Part shown: positions 10,162 to 18,272 of the stretch, one piece after another | How the letters are laid out: each line of letters starts with the position of its first letter | Numbering within the stretch: the first letter of the stretch is position 1 | Assembly: GCF_002197665.1 (NCBI RefSeq) | Contig: NZ_NBBJ01000005.1 | Location: forward strand, 186,001 to 250,000 | DNA from: Sphingomonas mucosissima | GTDB taxonomy: Bacteria > Pseudomonadota > Alphaproteobacteria > Sphingomonadales > Sphingomonadaceae | Direction: 5' to 3' | DNA: 64,000 nt | The notes under the pieces: generated by a model | The model's database searches: none | Told to the model about the DNA's origin: nothing | Seen by the model: only the letters and a program-made list of their open reading frames with translations | Position numbers and translations under genes: made by a program

Positions 10162-10413
10162 ATGCACGACCATAGCAACATCAAGGAACATATGACCGTC
10201 ATCGGCGCCGACGGCGTTCATGTCGGCACGGTTGACCATGTCGATGGCGAGCGGATCAAGCTGACCAAGCAGGACAGCCCGTCCACCCAGGACGGACAGG
10301 GCGCCAAGCATCACTACCTGCCGGCCGGCCTGGTCGCGACGATCGAAGGCGACACCGTCCGCCTGAGCGCAACCGCGCAGAACGCCATGGACATGTTCGA
10401 AGAAGGCGAGTGA
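10162..10413 (+). CDS. DUF2171 family protein
   Basis: 83-residue soluble protein starting MHDHSNIKEHM, with a PRC-barrel-like pattern (VIGADGVHVGTVDHVDGERIKL, then HHYLPAGLV) typical of DUF2171. The function of the family is not established; members are small and often stress-associated (recollection, not shown here). The ATG follows AAGGAG by seven bases, a strong ribosome binding site. It is divergent from the lipoprotein-like gene and followed by a very stable hairpin. Confidence 0.85.
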   Translation: MHDHSNIKEHMTVIGADGVHVGTVDHVDGERIKLTKQDSPSTQDGQGAKHHYLPAGLVATIEGDTVRLSATAQNAMDMFEEGE

Positions 10414-10464
10414 GCCAGCGCCTGCTCCCCTGACGGGAGCGGGACGGGCATCACGGCCAACCAT

Positions 10465-10496
10465 GCGGGCAGTGCCGGACCGCCGGCGCTGCCCGC
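10465..10496 (+). terminator. Strong 14-bp hairpin after the DUF2171 gene
   Basis: A 14-bp stem (GCGGGCAGTGCCGG with CCGGCGCTGCCCGC, one G-T wobble) around the loop ACCG, 52 bases beyond the DUF2171 stop. It is the most stable hairpin in this intergenic space and probably terminates that transcript. No U-run follows. A weaker hairpin (GCTCCC / GGGAGC) lies just before it. Confidence 0.55.
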
Positions 10497-10960
10497 TTGC
10501 GTATGGGCGACGTGGCGCGGTGACATGGCGCACACGGGTGCCCGCATCCATCCCGGATTTCGTCTCCATATCCGCGCCAGAACCAGCCGCTGTGCCGGTC
10601 AGCGGCGCGGGGGCGCATCGGCTTTTCGTCCGTTCCATCCGCTCGCTCCTACCAACACAACCGACCTGGCTTCACCGACTCGGGAGCGCGATGCTCAACG
10701 TGGCGGGTCAGCCCGTTGAATAGCGCAGAGTGGCCCGCCGTACCACGCCAAAAACTGCAACATATAGACATCGTGCATCAACGATGCTCAACATCTGGTA
10801 TGTTCCTGGCGCTCGCCGAAATGGCGGCGCGCCATTGATGTTCATGCTATGTTCTGCGCGGCACGTGTCTTGTCAAGGCACCGCCGTCTGCGAGCCGACG
10901 CTGTGCAGCTTCAGGCGGGGAGGGCGTCCGCGCGCGACTGGAGCCCCTCCCGGTCTTCGA
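10497..10960. other. Gene-poor intergenic stretch
   Basis: About 460 bases with no convincing gene on either strand. Possible reading frames here lack ribosome binding sites and family resemblance. A slightly AT-richer patch (about 10745-10810) contains a small hairpin, CATCG/CGATG, and GATGCTCAAC occurs twice in the stretch (near 10690 and 10783). I see no promoter or RNA that I can name. Confidence 0.5.
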
Positions 10961-11308
10961 TCAGTCAAACAATTCCGCGTAGCGGTCGGCGGAAAAGCCA
11001 GCTTCGACCACAGCGCCATGTTCCAGCAGCGGCCGCTTGATGGCCGAGGGGTGCGCCTGCATGATCGCCATCGCGCGCGATCGATCGAGGTCCGCCCGTT
11101 CGCTCTCCGGCAATTTGCGAAAGGTCGTGCCCTGACGATTGAGCACCTTTTCCCAGCCGAGCCGATCAACGGCACGGCCGAGGGCGGCCGAATCAACGCC
11201 CGCTTTCTTGTAATCATGAAATCGGTAGGTGACGTGGTGCGCATCGAGCCACGCGCGCGCCTTGCGGACGGTGTCACAGTTCGCAATGCCATATACGATA
11301 ATCGTCAT
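10961..11308 (-). CDS. ArsC/Spx-family thioredoxin-fold protein
   Basis: 115-residue member of the arsenate reductase-like/Spx family (YffB branch). It begins TIIVYGIANCDTVRKARAW, with one cysteine in the CDT position where the family has CxxC or a single Cys, and contains KRPLLEHG near the C-terminus, a conserved family motif. True arsenate reduction is not implied; the YffB branch has no settled role. The ATG at 11308 follows AGGGTGG closely. It is monocistronic as far as can be seen. Confidence 0.9.
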   Translation of the reverse strand: MTIIVYGIANCDTVRKARAWLDAHHVTYRFHDYKKAGVDSAALGRAVDRLGWEKVLNRQGTTFRKLPESERADLDRSRAMAIMQAHPSAIKRPLLEHGAVVEAGFSADRYAELFD

Positions 11309-11513
11309 TACCACCCTCGTTGCGTTGGAGGCCGGTGATAGCGGCTTGAACGCGCAAATGCAGTCCGTCCGCTAGCACCCAAAAGCGGGCGTTCAGGCAG
11401 GCGAACCTCGGGGGCGGTTTGTGGGGTAAGCCGATCGCCGGATTGTTGTTGCGCAGATCGCCGGCCATTACACGGCAGCGGTTCGCCTGCGACAATACCA
11501 GAATGCTCCATCA

Positions 11514-12092
11514 TCAAAGATTGTTGATGATGGACTGAGCGGCCTGTTGGGGAAGAATGGCGAAGTCTGCGTGATCGGCGGTAAACAACTCCGATGTGGC
11601 CACGGTCGCACCGCAATAGCCAAAAATGCCTTGGTCGATCTGGGCCTGCATCGCTTGTCGATAGCCGTACTTGGCGTAGGTCGCAGCATCGGCGCCTGCG
11701 AGCGCGATCAGATGCACCTTCAACCGACGGAGTTTCTTGACAAGGCCCTGCTCGGGATCGGCGTCAAAGGCCCAGCCCGAAACGAATACCCGGTCGATCC
11801 AGCCCTTGAGCAACGCCGGCATCGACCACCAGTAAACCGGATAGACCAGAACTAGATTATCGGCATGATCGATCCGCTGCTGCTCGACGCGGACATCGTC
11901 GGGCGTAGGGCTGCCTGCCGCAAAGGCGTTCCGGTCTGCCGGACCGAATACCGGATCGAAGCCTTCGGCCGCGAGATCCGCGAGTTCGGCGCTGATCCCA
12001 TGGTCCTTGAACGCCGCGATGATCTCGATCGAGACCGAGCGGGTCAGCGACGTGGCGTCGGGATGCGCCATCACCACCAAAGCGCAGGACAT
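11514..12092 (-). CDS. NAD(P)H-dependent quinone/flavin oxidoreductase, flavodoxin-like fold
   Basis: 192-residue flavoprotein of the NQO1/KefF/MdaB type, which reduces quinones by two electrons. It shows AHPDATSLTRSV near residues 9-20 (flavin phosphate loop) and YPVYWWSMPALLKGWIDRVF near residues 80-100, a family signature. The start at 12092 is preceded by GGAGGAGAGA. It is divergent from a TetR regulator 83 bases away and the gap holds paired inverted repeats, so induction by a quinone or electrophile through that repressor is likely (inference). Confidence 0.9.
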   Translation of the reverse strand: MSCALVVMAHPDATSLTRSVSIEIIAAFKDHGISAELADLAAEGFDPVFGPADRNAFAAGSPTPDDVRVEQQRIDHADNLVLVYPVYWWSMPALLKGWIDRVFVSGWAFDADPEQGLVKKLRRLKVHLIALAGADAATYAKYGYRQAMQAQIDQGIFGYCGATVATSELFTADHADFAILPQQAAQSIINNL

Positions 12093-12116
12093 TGACTCTC
12101 TCTCCTCCGCATTTAA

Positions 12117-12160
12117 GCTACCAAACGTAGGTAGCAGATAAGCTACCATTAATAGGTTTG
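12117..12160. promoter_or_regulatory. Two operator-like repeats between quinone reductase and tetR
   Basis: GCTACC-N7-GGTAGC at 12117-12135 is a perfect inverted repeat. A second, imperfect copy, GCTACC-N7-GGTTTG, follows at 12142-12160. The two copies share TAAGCTACC and are 25 bases apart. Their position in the 83-base divergent gap fits autoregulated TetR control of both genes. Confidence 0.7.
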
Positions 12161-12175
12161 GCAAGTGAGCTTTTC

Positions 12176-12808
12176 ATGACAGCAGAGCCAGTTGCAGTTC
12201 CCGCACAGCCGCGCCGCAGGCTTTCCAAGGCCGATCGCCATCATCAGTTGCTCACCACGGCGCTGCAGGTGATCCGCACACAGGGCGCGGACTCTCTGAC
12301 GCTCGGGCATCTTGCGACAAGTGCGGGGGTGTCGAAGCCCGTGGTGTACGACCATTTCGGTACGCGATCCGGGCTGTTGATCGACCTCTACCGATGGATC
12401 GACAGCGAGCGGATAGAGACGTTTCGTCAGGCGATGGCGGCCACCTCCAAAGACCGCGAGGAGACGATCGCGTGCCTGGCGGATGCATATATCCGCTGTG
12501 CTGCCGATCTGACCGGTGAATTCCACATCGTCGGTGCCGCACTTGCGGGAAGCCCGGAAAAGGCCGACGTCTATGTCGAACTCCTCGACCAATGCGTGGC
12601 GATGTTCGTGTCCGTGCTCCGGCCGTTCAGCGACATGCCCGAGGCCGCCCTCGACCGGTTGTGCATCGGCCTGGTCAGCGCGGGAGAAGGGCTGTCCGCT
12701 GCGATCGTGCGGGGTAAGCTGGCCGAAGCCGACGCCATCGGCACCTTTGCGGAGATCATCCGGGGCTCTCTTGGCCAGCCCCGCCGGGATGCCCTGCTCG
12801 GCAAATAA
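12176..12808 (+). CDS. TetR/AcrR family transcriptional regulator
   Basis: 210-residue repressor with an N-terminal helix-turn-helix at about residues 41-60 (LTLGHLATSAGVSKPVVYDHF) and a ligand-binding C-terminal domain of unknown specificity. It is divergent from a quinone reductase, which is its probable target. The ATG at 12176 is chosen; a TTG at 12158 would lie inside the second operator-like repeat. A hairpin at 12861-12892 may end its transcript. Confidence 0.93.
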   Translation: MTAEPVAVPAQPRRRLSKADRHHQLLTTALQVIRTQGADSLTLGHLATSAGVSKPVVYDHFGTRSGLLIDLYRWIDSERIETFRQAMAATSKDREETIACLADAYIRCAADLTGEFHIVGAALAGSPEKADVYVELLDQCVAMFVSVLRPFSDMPEAALDRLCIGLVSAGEGLSAAIVRGKLAEADAIGTFAEIIRGSLGQPRRDALLGK

Positions 12809-12860
12809 ACTTCGGGGCGGGGCAGGCAGCTATCGCCGCTTCAAGCTCCGAAGCAGGCGG

Positions 12861-12892
12861 TCCGCTAGCCACCGATGGTGGTTGTTAGCGGA
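12861..12892 (+). terminator. Imperfect hairpin after tetR
   Basis: TCCGCTA pairs with TAGCGGA, with an inner CCACC/GGTGG stem separated by small bulges. It lies 53 bases after the tetR stop. No T-run follows it. Confidence 0.35.
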
Positions 12893-13060
12893 GCCTTGGG
12901 CTACGGGTACGGGCGTGACGCCTTGGTCGCACCTGGATTGTCGCGGCGGCGGCCTGGCGGTGACTGAAGCAGGGTGGCGTGTGTCGCGTCCCTGCGCTTC
13001 CTAGCGCCACGCCGTCAGACGTTGCCGGCTATGCCGGCACCGCTGCCCGCCGTGGCGAGT

Positions 13061-13086
13061 CTTCGGATTGCTCAGGCAATCCGAAG
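13061..13086 (-). terminator. Perfect hairpin after nrdA
   Basis: CTTCGGATTGC / GCAATCCGAAG forms a perfect 11-bp stem with a TCAG loop, ending 12 bases beyond the nrdA stop. It is the probable transcript end; the tail on the minus strand is not T-rich. Confidence 0.6.
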
Positions 13087-13097
13087 CCGCCCGCTCG

Positions 13098-14990
13098 TCA
13101 CTGGCAGGCGAGGCACTCGTCGTAGTCGGTCGTCTCGCCCAGATCGAACTTGGGCTTCTCGATCGTATTGTCGGCCTCCACGCCGCCAGCGAAGCCCGCG
13201 CGCTGCACGCTCTTGGAACGCAGATAATAGAGCGACTTGATGCCCAGTTCCCACGCGCGGAAGTGCAGCATCAGGAGATCCCACTTTTCCACGTCGGCCG
13301 GGATGAACAGGTTCAGCGACTGCGCCTGGTCGATGTATGGCGAGCGATCACCGGCGAGCTCGAGCAGCCAGCGCTGGTCGATCTCGAAGCTGGTCTTGAA
13401 ACAGTCCTTCTCCTCCGGGCTGAGGAAGTCGAGGTGCTGCACGCTGCCGCCATGCTCGAGGATCGAGTTCCAGACGGTTTCCGCGTTCTTGCTCTTCTCG
13501 TTGAGCAGCTTCTCCAGATACGGGTTCTTCACCGCAAAGCTGCCCGACAGCGTCTTGTGGGTGTAGATGTTGGCCGGGATCGGCTCGATGCACGCCGACG
13601 TGCCGCCGCAGATGATCGAGATCGACGCGGTCGGCGCGATCGCCATCTTGCAGCTGAAACGCTCCATCACGCCCATGTCGGCGGCGTCGGGGCACGGGCC
13701 ACGCTCGGCGGCGAGCGTCATTGACGCCTGGTTCACCTGCGCGTTGATGTGCTTGAAGATGCGGAGGTTCCAGCTCTTCGCCATCGCGCCTTCCATCGGC
13801 AGGCCGCGTGCCTGGAGGAAGGAGTGGAAGCCCATCACGCCAAGCCCGACCGAGCGCTCGCGCGCCGCGGAATAGGCCGCGCGCTCCATGCCCGGCTCAT
13901 GCCGGTCGATATAATCCTGCAGCACATTGTCGAGGAAGCGCATCACGTCCTCGATGAACTGCTTGTCGTCCTTCCACTGATCCCACGTCTCAAGATTGAG
14001 CGAGGAGAGGCAGCAGACCGCCGTGCGATCGTTGCCGAGGTGATCCTTGCCCGTCGGCAGCGTGATTTCGCTGCACAGGTTCGAGGTGGAAACCTTGAGG
14101 CCCAGATCGCGGTGATGCTTGGGCATGTTCTTGTTCACGTGATCGGCGAACACGATGTACGGCTCGCCGGTCGCGAGGCGGGTCTCGACCAGCTTCTGGA
14201 ACAGGCTGCGCGCATCGACCTTGCCGCGCACGGTGCCGTCCTTGGGGCTCTTCAGCTCCCACTCGCCGCCGTCGCGCACCGCTTCCATGAACGCGTCGGG
14301 GATCAGCACGCCGTGGTGCAGGTTCAGCGCCTTGCGGTTGAAGTCGCCCGACGGCTTGCGGATCTCGAGGAACTCCTCGATCTCCGGGTGCGACACGTCG
14401 AGATAGCAGGCGGCCGAGCCGCGGCGCAGCGAGCCCTGGCTGATCGCCAGCGTCAGGCTGTCCATCACGCGCACGAAGGGGATGATGCCGCTGGTCTTGC
14501 CGTTGAGGCCGACCGGCTCGCCGATGCCGCGCACATTGCCCCAATAGGTGCCGATGCCGCCGCCGCGGCTCGCGAGCCAGACGTTCTCGTTCCAGGTATC
14601 GACAATGCCGTTCAGGCTGTCGGGCACGGAATTCAGATAGCAGCTGATCGGCAGGCCGCGACCCGTGCCGCCGTTCGACAGCACGGGCGTCGCCGGCATG
14701 AACCAGAGCTGCGAGATATAATCGTAGATGCGCTGCGCATGCGCGGCATCGTCGGCATAGGCGCTGGCGACGCGGACAAAGAGATCCTGATAGGTCTCGC
14801 CCGGCAGGAGATAACGATCCTGCAGCGTGTCCTTGCCGAAATCGGTCAGCAGCGAGTCGCGCGAATGATCGACATCGAGCGGGTAGGGACGACGCAGCGT
14901 GTTTGTTGCCGCACCCCCGGTTTCGGTTTCGTTCGTCGCTTCCAGTGCGTCGATCGCCATGTTCGCCTCGCTCGCGTCTCTAAAGTCCAT
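13098..14990 (-). CDS. nrdA: Class I ribonucleotide reductase, catalytic alpha subunit lacking an ATP-cone
   Basis: Large subunit of ribonucleoside-diphosphate reductase, 630 residues from the ATG at 14990, which has AGGA eight bases upstream; a start at 15044 would add 18 residues. Cysteines matching the catalytic set occur in PISCYLNS, SNLCSEI and AVCCLSS, and the C-terminal redox pair is in DECLACQ. After a ~30-residue linker the sequence goes directly into the catalytic region (RRPYPLDVDHSRDSL). There is no room for the ~90-residue N-terminal ATP-cone found in E. coli NrdA, so overall-activity inhibition by dATP through that domain should be absent. Confidence 0.96.
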   Translation of the reverse strand: MDFRDASEANMAIDALEATNETETGGAATNTLRRPYPLDVDHSRDSLLTDFGKDTLQDRYLLPGETYQDLFVRVASAYADDAAHAQRIYDYISQLWFMPATPVLSNGGTGRGLPISCYLNSVPDSLNGIVDTWNENVWLASRGGGIGTYWGNVRGIGEPVGLNGKTSGIIPFVRVMDSLTLAISQGSLRRGSAACYLDVSHPEIEEFLEIRKPSGDFNRKALNLHHGVLIPDAFMEAVRDGGEWELKSPKDGTVRGKVDARSLFQKLVETRLATGEPYIVFADHVNKNMPKHHRDLGLKVSTSNLCSEITLPTGKDHLGNDRTAVCCLSSLNLETWDQWKDDKQFIEDVMRFLDNVLQDYIDRHEPGMERAAYSAARERSVGLGVMGFHSFLQARGLPMEGAMAKSWNLRIFKHINAQVNQASMTLAAERGPCPDAADMGVMERFSCKMAIAPTASISIICGGTSACIEPIPANIYTHKTLSGSFAVKNPYLEKLLNEKSKNAETVWNSILEHGGSVQHLDFLSPEEKDCFKTSFEIDQRWLLELAGDRSPYIDQAQSLNLFIPADVEKWDLLMLHFRAWELGIKSLYYLRSKSVQRAGFAGGVEADNTIEKPKFDLGETTDYDECLACQ

Positions 14991-15175
14991 CGCCGCCGTC
15001 CTATTTGTCTGTTCGTTCGAATCGGAGGCCTGTCCCCGAGTCATACCGGAGCAGTCGTGCGAATGAGAACAAAAAGTGACCGCAGCTCATCGCAGAGCGG
15101 CGTGGTCTCCTCCACGATAATGGATACCGCGGCTTCTGTTCTACCAGCGCTAGCGCCTGCTCCTGCGAAATACCC

Positions 15176-15188
15176 CCACAGCTTGTGG
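15176..15188 (-). promoter_or_regulatory. Palindrome upstream of nrdA, possible NrdR-like site
   Basis: CCACA-GCT-TGTGG is an inverted repeat about 190 bases upstream of nrdA. Its CACA...TGTG ends resemble NrdR boxes, but the centre does not match the usual AT-rich core and only one copy is seen, so this is a weak assignment. Confidence 0.3.
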
Positions 15189-15234
15189 CAGGTGCGGCGC
15201 GGAGGCAAGGGGGAAATCGCTGGGACGGGCGAAC

Positions 15235-15262
15235 AGTTTATTGTGGCGAGGGTGCCGTTCAA
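15235..15262 (-). promoter_or_regulatory. Candidate promoter for nrdA
   Basis: Reading the minus strand, TTGAAC (15262-15257) and TAAACT (15240-15235) are separated by 16 bases and match four of six positions of each consensus hexamer. They lie about 245 bases upstream of nrdA in a 446-base gap that otherwise holds no gene. Confidence 0.35.
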
Positions 15263-15436
15263 CCACGTCAAATGAGGCGACGCGCGGACTTCCGCGGGGT
15301 TCATGAAATGCAAGCCGGATTGGTCGCCGCAGAAATATTTTCGCGTTCCGGCGAGCGATGCGGGGCTTGCGGCCGGGCCGGCTCTTTCCGGCGCAGGCAC
15401 GGCTTAGCGAAGGGTACGGTGCAGCCGGGCGAAGCC

Positions 15437-18085
15437 TCAGCTCGCGCGGCGGATGACGCGTGAGGGCGCCTGCGACAGCCGCTCCATGTCGAAGTGGCGG
15501 GTGAATTCCAGTCCCGCCCGTCCTTCCGAAATCCAGCGAATGGTGGCCGGGAACAGCTCGTTTTCCACCAACTCGATGCGGACTTCCACGCCGACTGCCT
15601 CTTCGGGGAAGTCCACCCCGTCGATCATCACGCCGGTGGCGGAGAGATTGCGGATGCGCACCTCGCCGGTCTCGCCGCCGATCTCCAGACGGGCCGAGCG
15701 CAGCACGGTGGCGCGATTCGCCCGGCTGACGCGATGGCCGACCGGCGTTGCGCCGCCAGCGCCGCTGCCGCCGCTGTCGAGCTGCGCGCGTACATCCGCG
15801 GCGCGGGCCGGGCGGCCATAAACGAAGCCCTGGATGTGGCTGCAGCCAAGATCGCTGATCAGCTTGATCTCGTCCTGCTGCTCCACCCCTTCCGCGGTGG
15901 TTTCCATGCCCAGCGTGTCGGCCAGGGTGACGATCGCCTTGATGATCGCAGCGTTGCGATTGCCCGCCTGGATCGCGCCGCGCACGAAGCTCTGGTCGAT
16001 CTTGATCTTGTCGAACGGCGCCTTGCGCAGATAGCCTAACGAGGAATAGCCGGTGCCGAAATCGTCCAGCGCCAGCCGCACGCCGATGCCCTTCAGCGTC
16101 TTGAACATCTGGTTGGACGAAGCGTCGTCGTTGACGAACACGCTTTCGGTGATCTCCAGCTCCAGCCGGTCGGCGCCGATCCCGGACGTGGCGAGGGCGC
16201 TGGTGACGATAGCGGGCAGTGCCGGGTTGGCGAACTGGATCGCCGAGACGTTGACCGCGATCCGCACGTTCGCCGGCCAATTTGCCGCTTCCGCGCAGGC
16301 GGTGCGCAGCACCCACTCGCCGATCGCCTCGATCATCCCGCATTCCTCGGCAACGGGGATGAAATCGGCCGGGCTGACCGCGCCGCGGGTCGGGTGTTCC
16401 CAGCGCAGCAGCGCCTCATAGCCGACGATGCGCTGATCACGGGTGGATACCACCGGCTGATAGACGAGGTGGAATTCGTCGTCGCCTAGGGCACTCCGCA
16501 GATCGTCTTCCAGCCGCTTGCGCTTTTGCGCGCCGGCCAGCATCTCCTCGCGGAAGAAACGGGAAACGCCGCGGCCGTCGGCCTTGGCCGCATATAGCGC
16601 CAAGTCCGCGTTGCGGATCAGCGTTTCGCTGTCATGGCCGTGTTCGGGCGCGATCGCGATGCCGACCGAGCAGCCGATCGACAGCGAGGAGCCTGCAATG
16701 AAGAACGGCTGGGACAAAGCGGTGATGATCTGCTGCGCCAGCGTGCCGAGCTGTTCGCGATTGCCCTCACGCGGGAGGACGACCTGAAACTCGTCGCCGC
16801 CCAGCCGGCCGACCAGCCCGGCATCGCCGACGGTTCGCTGCAGCCGCTGGGCGACTTGCTTGAGCAGTTCGTCGCCGCACTGATGCCCGAGCGTATCGTT
16901 CACCACCTTGAACCGATCGAGATCGAGCAGGAACAAGGCAGTGGTGGTGTGCGGCCCCTGGGCGGTCGAGAGTGCCTGATCGAGCGACAAGCGCAGCCGT
17001 TGGCGGTTGGCGAGCCCGGTGAGGCTGTCGAACAGGGCAAGGCGCGTGATTTCCGCCTCCGACCGGCGCTTCTCCGTCAGATCGGAGCCGAAGCCGATGA
17101 AGCCCTGAAAACGGCCAAGATCGTCCAGCATCGGCCGACCGGAGATCGACCACCAGCGATCGGCGGCCGTTTCAAACGCGGGGCGAACCGAATAATCGGA
17201 GAAGCTGGTGCGCGATGACAGGTGGAATGTCAGCGTCCGTTCGGTTTCCGCCATGCTGGAATCGACGCGGAACACATCCACCAGCCGCTGCCCCATGGGC
17301 GCGGTGCCCAGCGCGGCAAGCTCCCGCGCGACCTTGGCGCTGACATAGTTGAGGCAACCCGCGCGATCGGTTTGCCAGAACCAGCCGGTGCCATGGCTTT
17401 CATATTCCCGCACCAGCCGGGTCGCGAGCTGCCGCTCACGCTCTTGGTCTTCCTGGGCGCCGAGCCGTTGCTGATCCCGCATCGCGATGCGGCAAACGCC
17501 GGCGACCAGGAGCGCGGCCAGCAGCAGCGCTGCGGCGGCGGCGAGGCCGGTGCCCCCGGCGAAAGGCACCATCAGCGCCAGCGACACCGCGAAGACAAGC
17601 GAGGCCGCGCGCACCGGGTGAAGCGCAATGGCGGTCAGCACGATGCTGCCGAAGCCGAGAACGAAGCCGGTGACCCGCAGCGGGCCAGTGGGAAGCGTCG
17701 GCGAGAGATCGAGCTGAAGCGACAGTACGATGCCCAGCGCTGCGGCGAGCCCCGCAAGCGAAAGGATGCGCTGATGTGGCGCCATGTCCTGCGCGGCGGG
17801 AAGTGCGAGCACGGCCCAAGCCGCGAGGCCGAGCCCGGTCATGGCGACGCCAAGCGCGGTGGCGAGCCCGACCGGCTCGTGCCAGAGCGCCAATGTGCCC
17901 GCCGTTCCCAGCGACGTTACGAGAAGCACCGACAGCACGACCGGCCACAGCGTGGCAGTTTCTTTCAGCCGCGCCGTGCTGGCGTCGCACTGAGCATCGT
18001 CATCGCAGGCGACCAATCCCAGCGCCTCAACGAGGCGGGCGGAACGCTCTGGCGCGGCAATCATGGTACGGCGAACGGATCCCAT
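15437..18085 (-). CDS. Membrane-bound PAS-GGDEF-EAL-PilZ cyclic-di-GMP protein
   Basis: About 882 residues. The N-terminal ~200 residues have several hydrophobic spans. They are followed by a PAS-like domain (GTGWFWQTDRAGCLNYVS), a diguanylate cyclase domain with intact GGDEF in RLGGDEFQVVL, and a phosphodiesterase domain with intact EAL in YEALLRWEHP plus the downstream ELEITESV and DDFGTGYSS motifs. The C-terminal PilZ domain has an RVSRANR arginine cluster and NLSATGVMIDG, the c-di-GMP binding pattern. Both catalytic motifs look active, so the net activity cannot be predicted. The ATG at 18085 is chosen; a GTG at 18091 is possible. Confidence 0.93.
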   Translation of the reverse strand: MGSVRRTMIAAPERSARLVEALGLVACDDDAQCDASTARLKETATLWPVVLSVLLVTSLGTAGTLALWHEPVGLATALGVAMTGLGLAAWAVLALPAAQDMAPHQRILSLAGLAAALGIVLSLQLDLSPTLPTGPLRVTGFVLGFGSIVLTAIALHPVRAASLVFAVSLALMVPFAGGTGLAAAAALLLAALLVAGVCRIAMRDQQRLGAQEDQERERQLATRLVREYESHGTGWFWQTDRAGCLNYVSAKVARELAALGTAPMGQRLVDVFRVDSSMAETERTLTFHLSSRTSFSDYSVRPAFETAADRWWSISGRPMLDDLGRFQGFIGFGSDLTEKRRSEAEITRLALFDSLTGLANRQRLRLSLDQALSTAQGPHTTTALFLLDLDRFKVVNDTLGHQCGDELLKQVAQRLQRTVGDAGLVGRLGGDEFQVVLPREGNREQLGTLAQQIITALSQPFFIAGSSLSIGCSVGIAIAPEHGHDSETLIRNADLALYAAKADGRGVSRFFREEMLAGAQKRKRLEDDLRSALGDDEFHLVYQPVVSTRDQRIVGYEALLRWEHPTRGAVSPADFIPVAEECGMIEAIGEWVLRTACAEAANWPANVRIAVNVSAIQFANPALPAIVTSALATSGIGADRLELEITESVFVNDDASSNQMFKTLKGIGVRLALDDFGTGYSSLGYLRKAPFDKIKIDQSFVRGAIQAGNRNAAIIKAIVTLADTLGMETTAEGVEQQDEIKLISDLGCSHIQGFVYGRPARAADVRAQLDSGGSGAGGATPVGHRVSRANRATVLRSARLEIGGETGEVRIRNLSATGVMIDGVDFPEEAVGVEVRIELVENELFPATIRWISEGRAGLEFTRHFDMERLSQAPSRVIRRAS

Positions 18086-18272
18086 GCACACCGGCTACCC
18101 AAAGAGGATTGGCAAAGTGTTTATGACTGAGCATCTTTCGTCAAACCTGAGTTGGCTGTGACGGGCGCGGCAGGGCTGCCAAGAGCCATGCGGTGCGCGC
18201 CGGCACGGGAGGATCGCAACAGGCGCGCAGACCAGTTGCACTCGCCGCGGGCGCGCCATAGTGCAGCGCCTC

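Noticed and set aside
13749..15275. A 508-codon plus-strand open frame opposite nrdA
   Set aside because: Complement of a well-conserved NrdA; no recognisable domain.
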